Notes: generated by a model not told the origin, from the sequence alone. 64,000 bases of DNA from an uncultured Clostridia bacterium (GCA_946220865.1 CAMJYM010000008.1:33751-97750); one strand, 5' to 3'; numbered from the stretch's first letter, positions 44,335 through 54,141 are shown. Translations and numbers: made by a program.

Positions 44335-45724
44335 AAAAACTCCCGTCGATACCGTTAGAAAACCTCCCGTCGATTTAAGCGCCGGCATCAGCTCAAAAGC
44401 GCGTTATTTGCTTGGCAAGCTGGACGAAAAAGGCGAAGCCTGGCTTGTCGGCGGAGCCGTGCGCGATCTGCTGCGCGGTACTCCCAGCGCCGATGAGGAT
44501 ATTGCCACCTCCCTCCTGCCGGAAGAAACAAAGGCCCTCTTTGAGGGACTGGGGCTGACCGTCCTCGATACGGGCCTCGCCCATGGCACCGTCAGTGTTC
44601 GCCTGGAGCAGCAATCCTTTGAGATCACGACCTTTCGTATCGACGGAAACTATCTCGATGGCCGCCACCCTGAGTCCGTCAGCTTTGTGCGCAGCCTGAA
44701 GGAGGATCTCGCACGGCGGGATTTTACGGTCAATGCGATGGCCTTAAACAAGGAGGGCAAGCTCTGCGATCCTTTTGGCGGCCAGGCGGATTTAAAGGCT
44801 GGGCTGATCCGTGCAGTGGGCGACCCGGCCCGGCGCTTTGAGGAGGACAGCCTCCGCCTGCTTCGCGCCGTGCGCTTTGCGCGCAAACTGGGCTTTCGCA
44901 TTGAAGAGGCGACTCTGGATGCCCTCCGGGCCGCCGCTCCGGGCATCGCCCGCGTCAGTGCCGAGCGCTGCGCCGCAGAATTTTTGAAAATTCTCGAAGC
45001 CGATCCTGACGGCATCACCGATCTGCACGAGTACGGCCTGCTCCCCTGGCTCTATCCGGAATTGGAGGCCTGCTTTAACTGCCCTCAGGAGACGCCTTTC
45101 CATCGCTGGGATGTCGGCCGTCACTCCGTCGAAGCGGCCAAATTGACTGATGATCTCACCCTGCGCATCGCCTGCCTCTGTCATGATCTCGGCAAAGTCA
45201 GCGCCAAGACCTACGGCAAAGATGGACGGGCCCATTTTTATGGCCATGAGATCCCTTCCGCCGCCCTCACAAAGGAGCTCACGCGAAAGCTCTTTCTTCC
45301 CGAAGCCGAGCGCAGACTTATTACCCGCATCGTTGCCCTGCACAATTTTATTTCTGAACGCCCGGGACGCATTGCCCGCCTGGTGCGGGAGGAAAGTGAC
45401 GATGTTCTAGGATATTTGCCGCTGCTGCAGCGCGTGGATGTGCTTGCTCAGTCGGAACTATGGCGCGGGAAAAAGCTCGGCCGCATCGAGCGTCTGCAAG
45501 CGGAAATCAACCGCTACCAGGCAGGACCCCATCGTCTCAAAGATCTGGCGATCAACGGGAAAGACCTGCAGGAGCTGGGCTTCACGGGGCCGGAAATCGG
45601 CGTCGCCCTTGATGAAGCCCTGGATTTTGTCATGCTCCAGCCCGCCCGCAACGAGCGCGAGCGTCTGTTGCGCCGCGCCCTCACCCTGCGCAACCGCCAG
45701 CGCCGTAAAGGGAGGTCGTGTTAA
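44318..45724 (+). CDS. cca: CCA tRNA nucleotidyltransferase / poly(A) polymerase family
   Basis: A 468-residue class II nucleotidyltransferase that adds or repairs the tRNA 3' CCA end. Motifs in order: LVGGAVRDLLRG (about 41), the metal-binding DED (about 57), RRDFTVNA, the DPFGGQADL region, the RFEEDSLRLLRAVRFARKLGF helix pair, and an HD-type domain (HRWDVGRHSVEAA; LCHDLGK; FYGHE) in the C-terminal half. The HD domain is common in Firmicute enzymes. The ATG lacks its own strong ribosome binding site. Confidence 0.92.
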   Translation: MNKTIEKTPVDTVRKPPVDLSAGISSKARYLLGKLDEKGEAWLVGGAVRDLLRGTPSADEDIATSLLPEETKALFEGLGLTVLDTGLAHGTVSVRLEQQSFEITTFRIDGNYLDGRHPESVSFVRSLKEDLARRDFTVNAMALNKEGKLCDPFGGQADLKAGLIRAVGDPARRFEEDSLRLLRAVRFARKLGFRIEEATLDALRAAAPGIARVSAERCAAEFLKILEADPDGITDLHEYGLLPWLYPELEACFNCPQETPFHRWDVGRHSVEAAKLTDDLTLRIACLCHDLGKVSAKTYGKDGRAHFYGHEIPSAALTKELTRKLFLPEAERRLITRIVALHNFISERPGRIARLVREESDDVLGYLPLLQRVDVLAQSELWRGKKLGRIERLQAEINRYQAGPHRLKDLAINGKDLQELGFTGPEIGVALDEALDFVMLQPARNERERLLRRALTLRNRQRRKGRSC

Positions 45725-45733
45725 ACTCAGCGT

Positions 45734-46396
45734 ATGACGCCTTCTTCCAATCTTTCCTCTTACGATTCTTATTCCCTCTTCGCGGGGGACGTTCATGAAG
45801 CCCTCAAACTTGAGCGCCTGAAAGCCCTGCTTCGCTCCTGCACACCTCAGGATTCCCGCGAAGAGCAGGATCTGAAGGTAATGCTCCAGGCCTGTGAGCT
45901 TCATCCGGATGTGCTCTGCCGCAGCTGTGCGGACGGACACTTTACCGCCTCCGCATGGATCTGTGATCGAGAACACAAAAAAGTCCTTCTGGTCTATCAC
46001 CGGATTTTTGACTCCTGGGCCTGGACAGGCGGTCACGCCGACGGCGACCCCGACCTTCTCCGTGTGGCCCTGCGCGAGGCGGAAGAAGAGACTGGTTTAA
46101 GGGAATTTCGCGTACTTAATACTGACATCCTATCAAGTACAGAAAAGGCTCCTGTCTCGTTGGAAATTCTCCAGGTCAAAGCTCATCGACGTCGTGGGCT
46201 TTTCGTCCCGGCCCATCTTCACTATAATCTGACATGGCTCCTGGAAGCAGATGCGACCGCGCCGCTGCGCATAAAAGAAGACGAAAACAGCGGTGTCGCC
46301 TGGTTTTTGCCTGATGAGGTCTGCGCTCACTGCAAAGAGCCTCAGATGCAGCCTGTCTACGCGAAGCTGAACGCCCGCCTGCGGGCGCTGGGTTGA
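45734..46396 (+). CDS. Nudix hydrolase
   Basis: A 220-residue protein with a Nudix fold hydrolysing some nucleoside-diphosphate-linked substrate. The Nudix box is at about 99-121, GGHADGDPDLLRVALREAEEETGL; the core REAEEETG is intact, while the first Glu of the consensus (G-x5-E) is Pro. The substrate cannot be assigned. It is 9 bp behind cca and overlaps the next start by 1 nt (TGATG). Confidence 0.85.
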   Translation: MTPSSNLSSYDSYSLFAGDVHEALKLERLKALLRSCTPQDSREEQDLKVMLQACELHPDVLCRSCADGHFTASAWICDREHKKVLLVYHRIFDSWAWTGGHADGDPDLLRVALREAEEETGLREFRVLNTDILSSTEKAPVSLEILQVKAHRRRGLFVPAHLHYNLTWLLEADATAPLRIKEDENSGVAWFLPDEVCAHCKEPQMQPVYAKLNARLRALG

Positions 46397-47928
46397 TGCA
46401 GTTAGCGAAAACAGCACAGGGAAAAAGCAAAAATGGCAGCTCAATAGGGTGGCAGCGTCAGAATAGAGAAAGTATGAATACAGAAAACTTAAATGAAAAA
46501 AGCAGGCCAGACGGAAAGAGCCTGAAAAGCAAAATCGGAGCCTGGCTGAGATGGTCAAAAACCGCTGCAGCTCTCGACGAAGATCCGCGCCGGGCAAAAG
46601 TCCACAGGGTTTTCCAGCTGACCGCTCACAGCATGGCCGCCGGCGCTCTGGCCGGCGTTGTCGTCACCCTTTACCGACGCCTCATACCCCTGATCGGCGC
46701 GCAGGTCAAAAATCTCCTGCTCTGGAGTCGCCAGAGCTTCGGTGGCTGCCTTGTCTTTCTGGGCCTGATGGCCCTTTTCGCCCTCCTTTCGGCCTTTTTC
46801 GTCCAGCGTGAACCCATGATCGGAGGCTCAGGCATTCCTCAGGTGGCCGGTAAACTAAAAGGCCAACTTAATTACTCCTGGCTGCGTGTTCTCGTCTACA
46901 AATTTCTCGGCGGACTCCTGAGTCTGGGCGGCGGCCTGACCCTGGGCCGCGAAGGACCCTCTGTACAGATCGGCGCTGCGGTGGGCGAAGCCTATGCCGA
47001 AAAAACCAAAATGAAAAAAAGCGACAGCAATCTGCTCATGGTCAGCGGCTCCGCGGCAGGCCTCTCGGCCGCCTTCAACGCACCGCTCGCCGGGGTAATT
47101 TTTGCCCAGGAAGAGTTACATAAGGTTTTTACCCCCCGCACCATGCTCTCCGCCTTTGCGGCCGCACTCACCGCCGACTTTATCTCCGCCCTCGTGTTCA
47201 GCTCACGGCCTGTCTTATCGCTGCCTCTTATGCAGCGTCCGAGCTTCCGTCTGTATGGACTGTTCTGCATTCTGGGCATCGTGATTGGCCTCTCCGGTGC
47301 TTTGTTTAACACGCTGATCATGGCCGGAAAACGCCTTTATGCGAAACTCAGGCTGCCCCTCGCGGGGAAAATTCTCCTGCCTTTCCTCCTCACAGGCGTT
47401 GCCGTCCTCTTAGATCCCCGCCTCTTTTCCGCAGGCGAAGCTTTTATCTTTTTCAAGCCCAGCGACTGGCTGCCGCCGTCGGAATTTGTCTTGCTTTATG
47501 TTGAGAAGCTTCTCTTATTGGTCCTGGCCTTCTGTTCGGGTATCCCCGGCGGCATTTTCTTTCCCCTGCTCGTGCTGGGCTCGCTCGCCGGCAATGCTTT
47601 AGGCACGGTCTTATGGAGTCTCGGCTTTCTCAGCGCAGAAGAAGTCACCCTCTTCTCCATTCTGGCCATGGGCGCCCACTTCGGCGCCATCGTGCGCTCA
47701 CCCATCACCGGCATCCTGCTCATCGTCGAAATGACAGCTTCCCTGCGAAGCCTCCTCCCCCTGGGTGTCGTCACTCTCTTTGCTTACGTCACCGTCGAAT
47801 TTTGCCGCAGCGCCCCGATTTACGATTCGCTGCTGGATTTTATTCTCAAAGGGAAAAGCACGGCCGAAAAGCAGGCAGGTGAACATCGTGACCGGCAGGC
47901 CGGTGAAGCGGAGCAGCCCAGTCTGTGA
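46396..47928 (+). CDS. clcA: ClC-type chloride channel or chloride/proton antiporter
   Basis: A 510-residue membrane protein with the ClC signature motifs: GSGIPQVAG (about 145), GREGPSVQIGA with the gating Glu (about 185), and GIPGGIFFPLLVLGS (about 385). Presence of the gating Glu fits either mode. It has 10 or more membrane helices and a short cytoplasmic N-terminus. I use the ATG in the TGATG overlap; ATG at 46474 is another candidate. Confidence 0.9.
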   Translation: MQLAKTAQGKSKNGSSIGWQRQNRESMNTENLNEKSRPDGKSLKSKIGAWLRWSKTAAALDEDPRRAKVHRVFQLTAHSMAAGALAGVVVTLYRRLIPLIGAQVKNLLLWSRQSFGGCLVFLGLMALFALLSAFFVQREPMIGGSGIPQVAGKLKGQLNYSWLRVLVYKFLGGLLSLGGGLTLGREGPSVQIGAAVGEAYAEKTKMKKSDSNLLMVSGSAAGLSAAFNAPLAGVIFAQEELHKVFTPRTMLSAFAAALTADFISALVFSSRPVLSLPLMQRPSFRLYGLFCILGIVIGLSGALFNTLIMAGKRLYAKLRLPLAGKILLPFLLTGVAVLLDPRLFSAGEAFIFFKPSDWLPPSEFVLLYVEKLLLLVLAFCSGIPGGIFFPLLVLGSLAGNALGTVLWSLGFLSAEEVTLFSILAMGAHFGAIVRSPITGILLIVEMTASLRSLLPLGVVTLFAYVTVEFCRSAPIYDSLLDFILKGKSTAEKQAGEHRDRQAGEAEQPSL

Positions 47929-48044
47929 AGGAGCGCAGGCGTCGCCTGATCTGTCCGAAAGCAGCTTAAACCGGCTCGAAGTACCTTGTCTTAATTTAAG
48001 TAACGCCGATTTTATTGGCTTTATAAGACTTTATAAAGACAATC

Positions 48045-48078
48045 GCCCCGGAACCCGGCCTTATTTTCTTTCCGGGGC
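48045..48078. terminator. Hairpin between convergent clcA and purC
   Basis: GCCCCGGAA and TTCCGGGGC enclose 16 nt. No T-run follows on either strand, but the position between convergent genes suggests a shared terminator. Confidence 0.45.
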
Positions 48079-48105
48079 CACTGTGACCTAATCGCCTGCG
48101 GGCTG

Positions 48106-48996
48106 TTAGTCCTCCCAGACTCTGCCGGTCAGCCTCTGCCAGGCCTCACGATAGCGCGCCGCCGTTTTGTCAATGATGTCCTGCGGAAGGGCTGGCGCAG
48201 GGGGTGTTTTGTCCCAATCCAGCGTTTCCAGCCACTCGCGCAGAAATTGTTTGTCAAAACTCTTCTGGGCGTGGCCGGGCTGCCAGCTGTCTTTGGCCCA
48301 GAAGCGGCTGGAATCCGGGGTAAAGGCTTCATCACAGAGCGTCAGCTCGTCGCCCACAAGGCCGAATTCCATTTTGCTGTCCGCCAGGATAATGCCGCAC
48401 TTTTCTGCGTGAGATGAGGCAGCTTTAAACAAGTCCAGACTGGCCTTTTCCAAGCTTTCCGCCATCTCTCTGCCGAGCAATTCGGCCAGTTCTTCAACGG
48501 AGATGTTGCGGTCGTGCCCGCTTTCTTCTTTGGTTGAAGGAGTGAAAATCAACTGAGGCAGGCGATCGCCCTGAACCAGGCCGTCCGGCATTTTGACCCC
48601 ATTGATGCAGCCGTCCTGCTGGTAGGATTTGAGCGCCGAACCTTCCAGATAGGCGCGGACGATACATTCGACAGGCAGCATTCTGGCCTTTTTGACGATC
48701 ATGGAGCGCTTTTCCAGGTCTTTGCTGTATTTTTGCAGGAACTGCGGATAATCCGCAGGCTGAGTGCTGAGCACATGATTGGGGAGTACCGGCGCGAGCT
48801 TCTCAAACCAGAAGGCCGAAATACTATTCAGAATGGCCCCTTTATCCGGAATAAGCTCGTTGAAAACGACGTCAAAGGCGGAAACCCGGTCCGTCGAGAT
48901 GATGAGCAGGGCATCGCCCAGATCGTAGAGATCTCGTACCTTGCCGCGAGAAATCAGCGGCAGTTCGGGAATAGAACTTTCTTTCATTAACGACAT
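48106..48996 (-). CDS. purC: SAICAR synthetase (phosphoribosylaminoimidazole-succinocarboxamide synthase)
   Basis: A 296-residue enzyme joining aspartate to CAIR with ATP to give SAICAR. Motifs: RGKVRDLYDLGDALLIISTDRVSAFDVV at the N-terminus, the LPVECIVRAYLEGSA segment, and ADSKMEFG and FTPDSSRFW in the C-terminal half. The length fits the eukaryote-like long PurC rather than the 235-residue Bacillus type. It is transcribed away from the remaining pur genes. The ribosome binding site is weak. Confidence 0.95.
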   Translation of the reverse strand: MSLMKESSIPELPLISRGKVRDLYDLGDALLIISTDRVSAFDVVFNELIPDKGAILNSISAFWFEKLAPVLPNHVLSTQPADYPQFLQKYSKDLEKRSMIVKKARMLPVECIVRAYLEGSALKSYQQDGCINGVKMPDGLVQGDRLPQLIFTPSTKEESGHDRNISVEELAELLGREMAESLEKASLDLFKAASSHAEKCGIILADSKMEFGLVGDELTLCDEAFTPDSSRFWAKDSWQPGHAQKSFDKQFLREWLETLDWDKTPPAPALPQDIIDKTAARYREAWQRLTGRVWED

Positions 48997-49053
48997 TTTG
49001 ACTCAGGACTTCCCCAGCTCTCCGCACCGCTTTTCGTCAGAACGCTGCCCGCT

Positions 49054-49070
49054 CTGTCTGCAGCAGACAG
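49054..49070. promoter_or_regulatory. 17-bp palindrome in the purC leader
   Basis: CTGTCTGCAGCAGACAG has 8-bp perfect arms around one base, 58 bp upstream of the purC start. Candidate operator. Confidence 0.45.
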
Positions 49071-49156
49071 CGATGGAAACAAACCACAGTTGCTGAGGAA
49101 GCTTTCCTCCTCTTTTACAGAATATGAAGAGTTTAGCCCTGAGCACGCCCTTTTTC

Positions 49157-49172
49157 CAGCAGTCAACTGCTG
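49157..49172. promoter_or_regulatory. 16-bp inverted repeat in the purC-purE gap
   Basis: CAGCAG-TCAA-CTGCTG is perfect. With the 17-bp palindrome it marks the divergent control region (48997-49543), which otherwise holds only the purE promoter and leader. Confidence 0.4.
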
Positions 49173-49359
49173 AATTTGCACCAAGCTGTTTTCTGTCTAT
49201 GTTAATTTTTTACAAAGATTTTTCACGAGTTTTTAACAATATTGTCGGAATATGGGCCTGATTTTGGATAACGTACAATTTTATAGTGAATATCGCTTGT
49301 TTTAATCCAACTTTTCATCTTTTTCACGAAAAAGCTAGATGGTGTTTTTACAAATTAAC

Positions 49360-49388
49360 TTGCAGGTATTGGGGACGAAGGCTAGAAT
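49360..49388 (+). promoter_or_regulatory. Promoter of the purE-to-purB operon
   Basis: TTGCAG, 17 nt, TAGAAT. It gives a leader of about 150 nt before purE. Confidence 0.6.
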
Positions 49389-49440
49389 GAGCCGTATTCA
49401 AGGCCTGTTTTACTGTTTGTCCACGCTGACCATTTTCACT

Positions 49441-49503
49441 CCGCTCTTCAAGCGGACCACAGGCGCAAAAATTGTCCATCGCCCCATTCATGGCGGTTTT
49501 TGC
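49441..49503 (+). promoter_or_regulatory. Structured leader of the pur operon
   Basis: Two hairpins occur: CCGCT/AGCGG (49441-49455) and a longer imperfect one with GCAAAAA/TTTTTGC outside and CGCC/GGCG inside (49465-49503). A T-rich stretch lies further down, ahead of the purE site. Attenuation is possible; no known purine riboswitch was recognised. Confidence 0.35.
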
Positions 49504-49543
49504 AGGGAAAGGGTCAGGCGTTTTTCTTTTTCAAGGAGGAGAT

Positions 49544-50056
49544 ATGTCCGTCCAGGTGGCCATCATTATGGGTTCGCGCTCCGATCTCGAGGCGATGTCC
49601 GAAACGTTCAAAGTACTCAGGCAATTTCACATTGAGTTTGAAGCTCATGCCCTTTCTGCTCACCGCACGCCGGACGCGGTCCGCGAGCTGGTGGAGGGTC
49701 TGGAAGGCAGAGGCATCAAGATCCTGATCGCAGGTGCCGGAGGAGCCGCTCATCTGGCCGGGGTCTGCGCTTCGCATACGTCTTTGCCGGTCATTGGCGT
49801 CCCCATGAAGACCTCCATGATGGGCGGCCTCGATTCTCTGCTCAGCACCGTACAGATGCCGCGGGGCATTCCCGTTGCTACTACTGCCGTTGGGGCTTCC
49901 GGCGCTTATAATGCCGCTCTCCTGGCAGTTTCCATTCTGGCTCTTGGCGACCGCGATCTCGCCTCCGCTTATAAGGAATTTCGCCGCAATCAGACGCAGA
50001 AAGTGCTGACTTCTTCTGAAATAGACGTCGCAGAAATCCTTACAGAGGAAAAATAA
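49544..50056 (+). CDS. purE: N5-CAIR mutase (AIR carboxylase catalytic subunit)
   Basis: A 170-residue enzyme. SVQVAIIMGSRSDLE, LSAHRTPDAV, GAGGAAHLAGV and VQMPRGIPV are class I PurE motifs, the form that usually needs PurK to make N5-CAIR. No purK is in the cluster. Start at 49544 with AAGGAGGAGA upstream; a 24-residue longer frame has no site. First gene of the operon. Confidence 0.95.
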   Translation: MSVQVAIIMGSRSDLEAMSETFKVLRQFHIEFEAHALSAHRTPDAVRELVEGLEGRGIKILIAGAGGAAHLAGVCASHTSLPVIGVPMKTSMMGGLDSLLSTVQMPRGIPVATTAVGASGAYNAALLAVSILALGDRDLASAYKEFRRNQTQKVLTSSEIDVAEILTEEK

Positions 50057-50178
50057 GCGCTCAGCGGAGATAAAAGCAGGAGCCTGGCTCCGAGGATCCT
50101 TTGTGGGTCAATGAACTGTCCTTTCCGTCCACAGCCGAAGGTATGAAATACTGAGATCATCAGAAGATTGAGGGTTCA

Positions 50179-53100
50179 ATGGATAAACTCATTTTCGTTC
50201 GTAAAAAGAAAGGTTTTCGCGACGCAGAGAAGGCTGCACTCTCTTCGCTCAACCGTCTGCCTGGCATAAAGCTGCAGCAGCTGGCCCTGTTCAACATTTA
50301 CGCTGTCTCGGAAGCTACTCCGGAAGAATATGAATGTTTGAGCCGGCGCATTCTCAGCGATCCCCTGGTAGACGAGGTCCTGACTTCTGAGGAAGTCAGA
50401 GAGTTTGCCCAGGGAGGTGACAGCTTAGGCATAAGCAGCCTTGAAGGTCAGTACGATCAGCGGAGAGATGCAGCAGAGCAGTGTCTGCGCCTCTTCTTCC
50501 CAGAATCCGAGCTCCGTGTTCACAGCTCGGTTTTTTATTTCTTTGACAGAAAACTCAGCGAAGCTGAAAGAAAGACTTTGCGCTTACAGCTCATCAACCC
50601 GCTGGAAAACCGCGAAGTCAAGCTCAGCGACTGGCTTGAAGCCGAGGCGGCAGGACGCCCGGTGTTCCCGGCTGAGGACCGTTCTCGCTGCGAAAACGTG
50701 CCCGTGTATACCGGCTTTTGCGAGCTTGATGAAGCAGGGCTCGAAAATTTTATCCGGGAGCATGGCCTGGCCATGAATGTCGATGACCTGCGGCTCATTC
50801 GCGATGAATTCCGCCGTGAAAAACGCGAACCCAACGACTTGGAAATCAAGGTGCTGGATACCTATTGGTCCGACCACTGCCGTCACACCACTTTCAACAC
50901 CGAGCTCTGCGACATAAGCAACGAGAGCCGCCGCTTCAAGGACGAACTTGACGCCTCCCTGGCCCGTTATAAGGCTCTTCGCCAAGCCAACGGCCGCAGT
51001 GAAAAGCCGCTCTGTCTCATGGATATCGCCACGATCATGAGCCGCGAGCTGCGGCGGCGCGGCCTGCTGAAAGAGCAGGAAATTTCGAACGAAATCAATG
51101 CCTGTTCTGTCCGTATCAAGGCCGAACGTCTGAGCGATGGTGTGAAAGAGCCCTGGCTTCTCATGTTCAAGAATGAGACGCACAATCATCCCACGGAAAT
51201 TGAACCTTACGGCGGGGCGGCCACTTGTCTGGGCGGGGCCATTCGTGATCCCCTTTCCGGGCGCGCCTGGGTCTATCAGGCTCTGCGTCTCTCCGGCGCA
51301 GGAGATATCAACACGCCGCTTGAAGCCACCTTGCCCGGCAAACTTCCCCAGCGTGAAATATCCCTCCGTGCCGCCAGAGGTTTTTCTTCTTATGGAAATC
51401 AGATTGGTCTGGCGAGCACCAAGGTGCGGGAATTGTTTCATCCGGGCTACGTTGCCAAACACCTGGAAGTCGGCGCCGTGGTCGCTGCCGTTCCGGAGGC
51501 CAGGCTGCGCCGGGCTGAGCCTCGTCCGGGAGATCGGGTGCTCTTGCTCGGCGGGCGTACCGGCCGTGACGGCGTGGGCGGAGCCACAGGTTCTTCGAAA
51601 GCCCACACGGAAGCTTCCCTGAGCCACTGCGGTTCAGAAGTACAGAAGGGAAACCCCGTCAACGAACGCAAGCTTCAGCGGCTCTTCCGCCGCGCTGATG
51701 TCGCCCCGCTGATTCGCTCCTGCAACGACTTTGGCGCAGGCGGGGTCGCTGTGGCTGTGGGCGAACTGGCCGATGGCCTCTGCATTCACCTTGAACGGGT
51801 CCCACTCAAGTATGCCGGCCTTTCCCCCATGGAAATTGCCGTTTCAGAATCTCAGGAGCGCATGGCCGTGCTCCTGGCTCCTCAGGATGTGGCGGCCTTT
51901 ATCGCCGCCGCCCACGAAGAAAACCTTGAGGCTACGGAAATCGCCGAGGTCACCGCTGAGCGGCGTCTGCGCATGTTCATGGGAAAGCAAGTCGTACTGG
52001 ATCTCTCCCGCGAATTTCTCAACACCAATGGGGCTCCCCGCCGCCAAAGGGTACGGCTATGCGATCCTGAAAAGGCCTCCCGGCAAGAGCCTTCACCCTG
52101 CACGGCCAGAAATTTGCAGCGCGTAACACTGCTTGACTGGTTCAAACAAGCCAACCATGGCCTGCAGCAGGGTCTCGTTGAGCAGTTTGACGCCAGCATC
52201 GGGCGTTCCACGGTGCTTTTTCCTTATGGGGGCAGGTATCAGGCCTCTGAGGAAGCCGTTTCTGCCCAGACTCTGCCCATGGAAGGCGGCAGCAGCACAG
52301 CTTCGCTGCTGGCCTATGGTTTCCGTCCTGAGCTGGCCGATATTTCGTCTTATCTCATGGGTGCCTACAGCACGGTAGAGGCCGTCTCCGTCCTCGTTGC
52401 CGCAGGTGCCGATCCGGCCCATATCTACTTGAGCTGCCAGGAATATTTTCGCCGCCTGGATCAGCAGGAAGAAGCCTGGGGCGAAGTGCTGCAAGCACTG
52501 CTCGGCAGCCTCGACGCCCAGGATGCCTTTGCCATTGCGGCCATTGGCGGCAAAGACTCCATGTCGGGGAGCTTTGAAAAATGGCATGTCCCTCCAACCC
52601 TCGTGAGCTTCGGGGTCGCGGCAGTACCCACCGCTGATGTGCTTTCTGCAACTCTTCCTCCCCTCAAGGCTGGCCAAACCCTCTACCTTTACTATTTGCC
52701 TCACCGGCCACTTGCGAACGCCTGCCCCGATTACGCAGCCTTAAGACATCTGTATAAGTCTTTTCATGCGATCCAGGCGACCGGTACTGTGGCAGCAGCA
52801 AGCAGTGAGCGTCCCGGCGGCCTCGCCGTGACCCTTGCCAAGATGGCTCTGGGCAATCGTGTGGGCCTGCGCCTGAGTAAAGAGTGCGCCGGCTTAGAGC
52901 TGCTGAACACTGCGCCGGGCGGCCTTGTTTATGCCAGTTTTCTCCCACCGGAGGAACTCCCTGAAGAGGCCGGCTCTGTCACCCGCCTTCTGCTTGCTAA
53001 AAGCGATGCCCAAGTCGACGGCATTGCATGGAACGAAAATGTTCTGACAACATTTGACGAGATGCAAGCCGCTCTGGGCTGGGCCTACAATCGGGTTTTT

Positions 53101-54141
53101 CCGCCGCTTGGAGCCGAAAATACGGAGGATTTGTCACTTTCAAAGGACGTCTTAACAGGACAGGCATGTGCGCCGAAAAAACTCACCGCTAACTCTGAAG
53201 AATTTTGCGCGGACAAGAAGGATAACCTTAGCCCTGAAAATTCAAAAGGACTTTGCATGGACGGAGCGAAAGGATTTGCCCCTGCTTTGCCTCATCTCAG
53301 TTCGGGAAACAGGTCAGAAGGCCCTGTCCACGTTCTGCTCCCGGTATTTCCTGGAACCAACTGTGAATTTGATACCGCTGAGGCTTTTCGCGCGGCAGGC
53401 GCAGACTGCGAGATGCTGCTCATCCGCAATCTCACGCCGGAAATGGCCGCCGCAGATCTCAGGAGCTTTCTTAAAAAGCTGAAGCGAAGTCAGATTCTCG
53501 CCTTGAGCGGCGGTTTCTCCTTTGGCGATGAGCCGGATGGTTCCGCTAAATTTATCGTCAACTTTCTCAAAACTCCCGCCGTCACAGCCGCCATTCTTGA
53601 ATTTATGCGTGAAGACGGGCTTGTTCTGGGCATCTGCAACGGCTTTCAGGCCCTGCTGAAATCCGGTTTTCTGCCTTATGGCAACCCGGATAAACAGCGC
53701 ACAGATTCTCCGACACTCTTCTTTAATCAGCAGGGGCGACATATTTCCCGCATGGCACGCACACAGCTCTGTACGGATCCAGGACGCTCGCCTTGGCTGG
53801 ACGGACTTTGTCCCGGGCAAATCGATATTGTCCCCGTTTCTCATGGCGAGGGCCGCTTTCTTGTTTCGGAAGCGGAAGCCCAGCAGCTCTTCGCCAGGGG
53901 ACAGATCGCTTTTCGCTATGTCGATGAACACAATCATATCGCTGAAAGCGCCCCCTGGAATCCCAACGGTTCCGCCTATGCCGTCGAAGGGCTGATTTCA
54001 GAAGATGGTCATATTCTCGGCAAGATGGGCCATTCAGAACGTGTGCGCGAAGGTCTTTTCAAAAATATACCGGGCATAGGCGTGCAGAAGATTTTTGCCA
54101 ACGCTGTGCGCTATTGCCGTCAGCGCAAAATACAATCCTGA
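50179..54141 (+). CDS. purL: Phosphoribosylformylglycinamidine synthase, single-chain PurL
   Basis: A 1320-residue enzyme converting FGAR to FGAM with glutamine and ATP. It joins the synthetase domains (DTYWSDHCRHTTF near 230; FKNETHNHPTEIEPYGGAATC near 330; GGKDSMSGSF near 790) and a C-terminal glutaminase (PVFPGTNCEFDT; nucleophile in GICNGFQ near 1153; SHGEGRF). Therefore purS and purQ are not needed. Residues about 977-1047 form a low-complexity linker with imperfect repeats before the glutaminase; this is longer than usual. GAGGG precedes the ATG. Confidence 0.96.
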   Translation: MDKLIFVRKKKGFRDAEKAALSSLNRLPGIKLQQLALFNIYAVSEATPEEYECLSRRILSDPLVDEVLTSEEVREFAQGGDSLGISSLEGQYDQRRDAAEQCLRLFFPESELRVHSSVFYFFDRKLSEAERKTLRLQLINPLENREVKLSDWLEAEAAGRPVFPAEDRSRCENVPVYTGFCELDEAGLENFIREHGLAMNVDDLRLIRDEFRREKREPNDLEIKVLDTYWSDHCRHTTFNTELCDISNESRRFKDELDASLARYKALRQANGRSEKPLCLMDIATIMSRELRRRGLLKEQEISNEINACSVRIKAERLSDGVKEPWLLMFKNETHNHPTEIEPYGGAATCLGGAIRDPLSGRAWVYQALRLSGAGDINTPLEATLPGKLPQREISLRAARGFSSYGNQIGLASTKVRELFHPGYVAKHLEVGAVVAAVPEARLRRAEPRPGDRVLLLGGRTGRDGVGGATGSSKAHTEASLSHCGSEVQKGNPVNERKLQRLFRRADVAPLIRSCNDFGAGGVAVAVGELADGLCIHLERVPLKYAGLSPMEIAVSESQERMAVLLAPQDVAAFIAAAHEENLEATEIAEVTAERRLRMFMGKQVVLDLSREFLNTNGAPRRQRVRLCDPEKASRQEPSPCTARNLQRVTLLDWFKQANHGLQQGLVEQFDASIGRSTVLFPYGGRYQASEEAVSAQTLPMEGGSSTASLLAYGFRPELADISSYLMGAYSTVEAVSVLVAAGADPAHIYLSCQEYFRRLDQQEEAWGEVLQALLGSLDAQDAFAIAAIGGKDSMSGSFEKWHVPPTLVSFGVAAVPTADVLSATLPPLKAGQTLYLYYLPHRPLANACPDYAALRHLYKSFHAIQATGTVAAASSERPGGLAVTLAKMALGNRVGLRLSKECAGLELLNTAPGGLVYASFLPPEELPEEAGSVTRLLLAKSDAQVDGIAWNENVLTTFDEMQAALGWAYNRVFPPLGAENTEDLSLSKDVLTGQACAPKKLTANSEEFCADKKDNLSPENSKGLCMDGAKGFAPALPHLSSGNRSEGPVHVLLPVFPGTNCEFDTAEAFRAAGADCEMLLIRNLTPEMAAADLRSFLKKLKRSQILALSGGFSFGDEPDGSAKFIVNFLKTPAVTAAILEFMREDGLVLGICNGFQALLKSGFLPYGNPDKQRTDSPTLFFNQQGRHISRMARTQLCTDPGRSPWLDGLCPGQIDIVPVSHGEGRFLVSEAEAQQLFARGQIAFRYVDEHNHIAESAPWNPNGSAYAVEGLISEDGHILGKMGHSERVREGLFKNIPGIGVQKIFANAVRYCRQRKIQS

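Noticed and set aside
49230..49256. PurR box (ATTGTCGGAATAT)
   Set aside because: One base short of the Bacillus PurBox and no second copy at proper spacing.
49236..49290. Purine riboswitch (GGAATATGGGCC resembles GATATGGCCC)
   Set aside because: The TTTCTACC and CCG-loop segments of the aptamer are missing, and the predicted purE promoter lies downstream of it.
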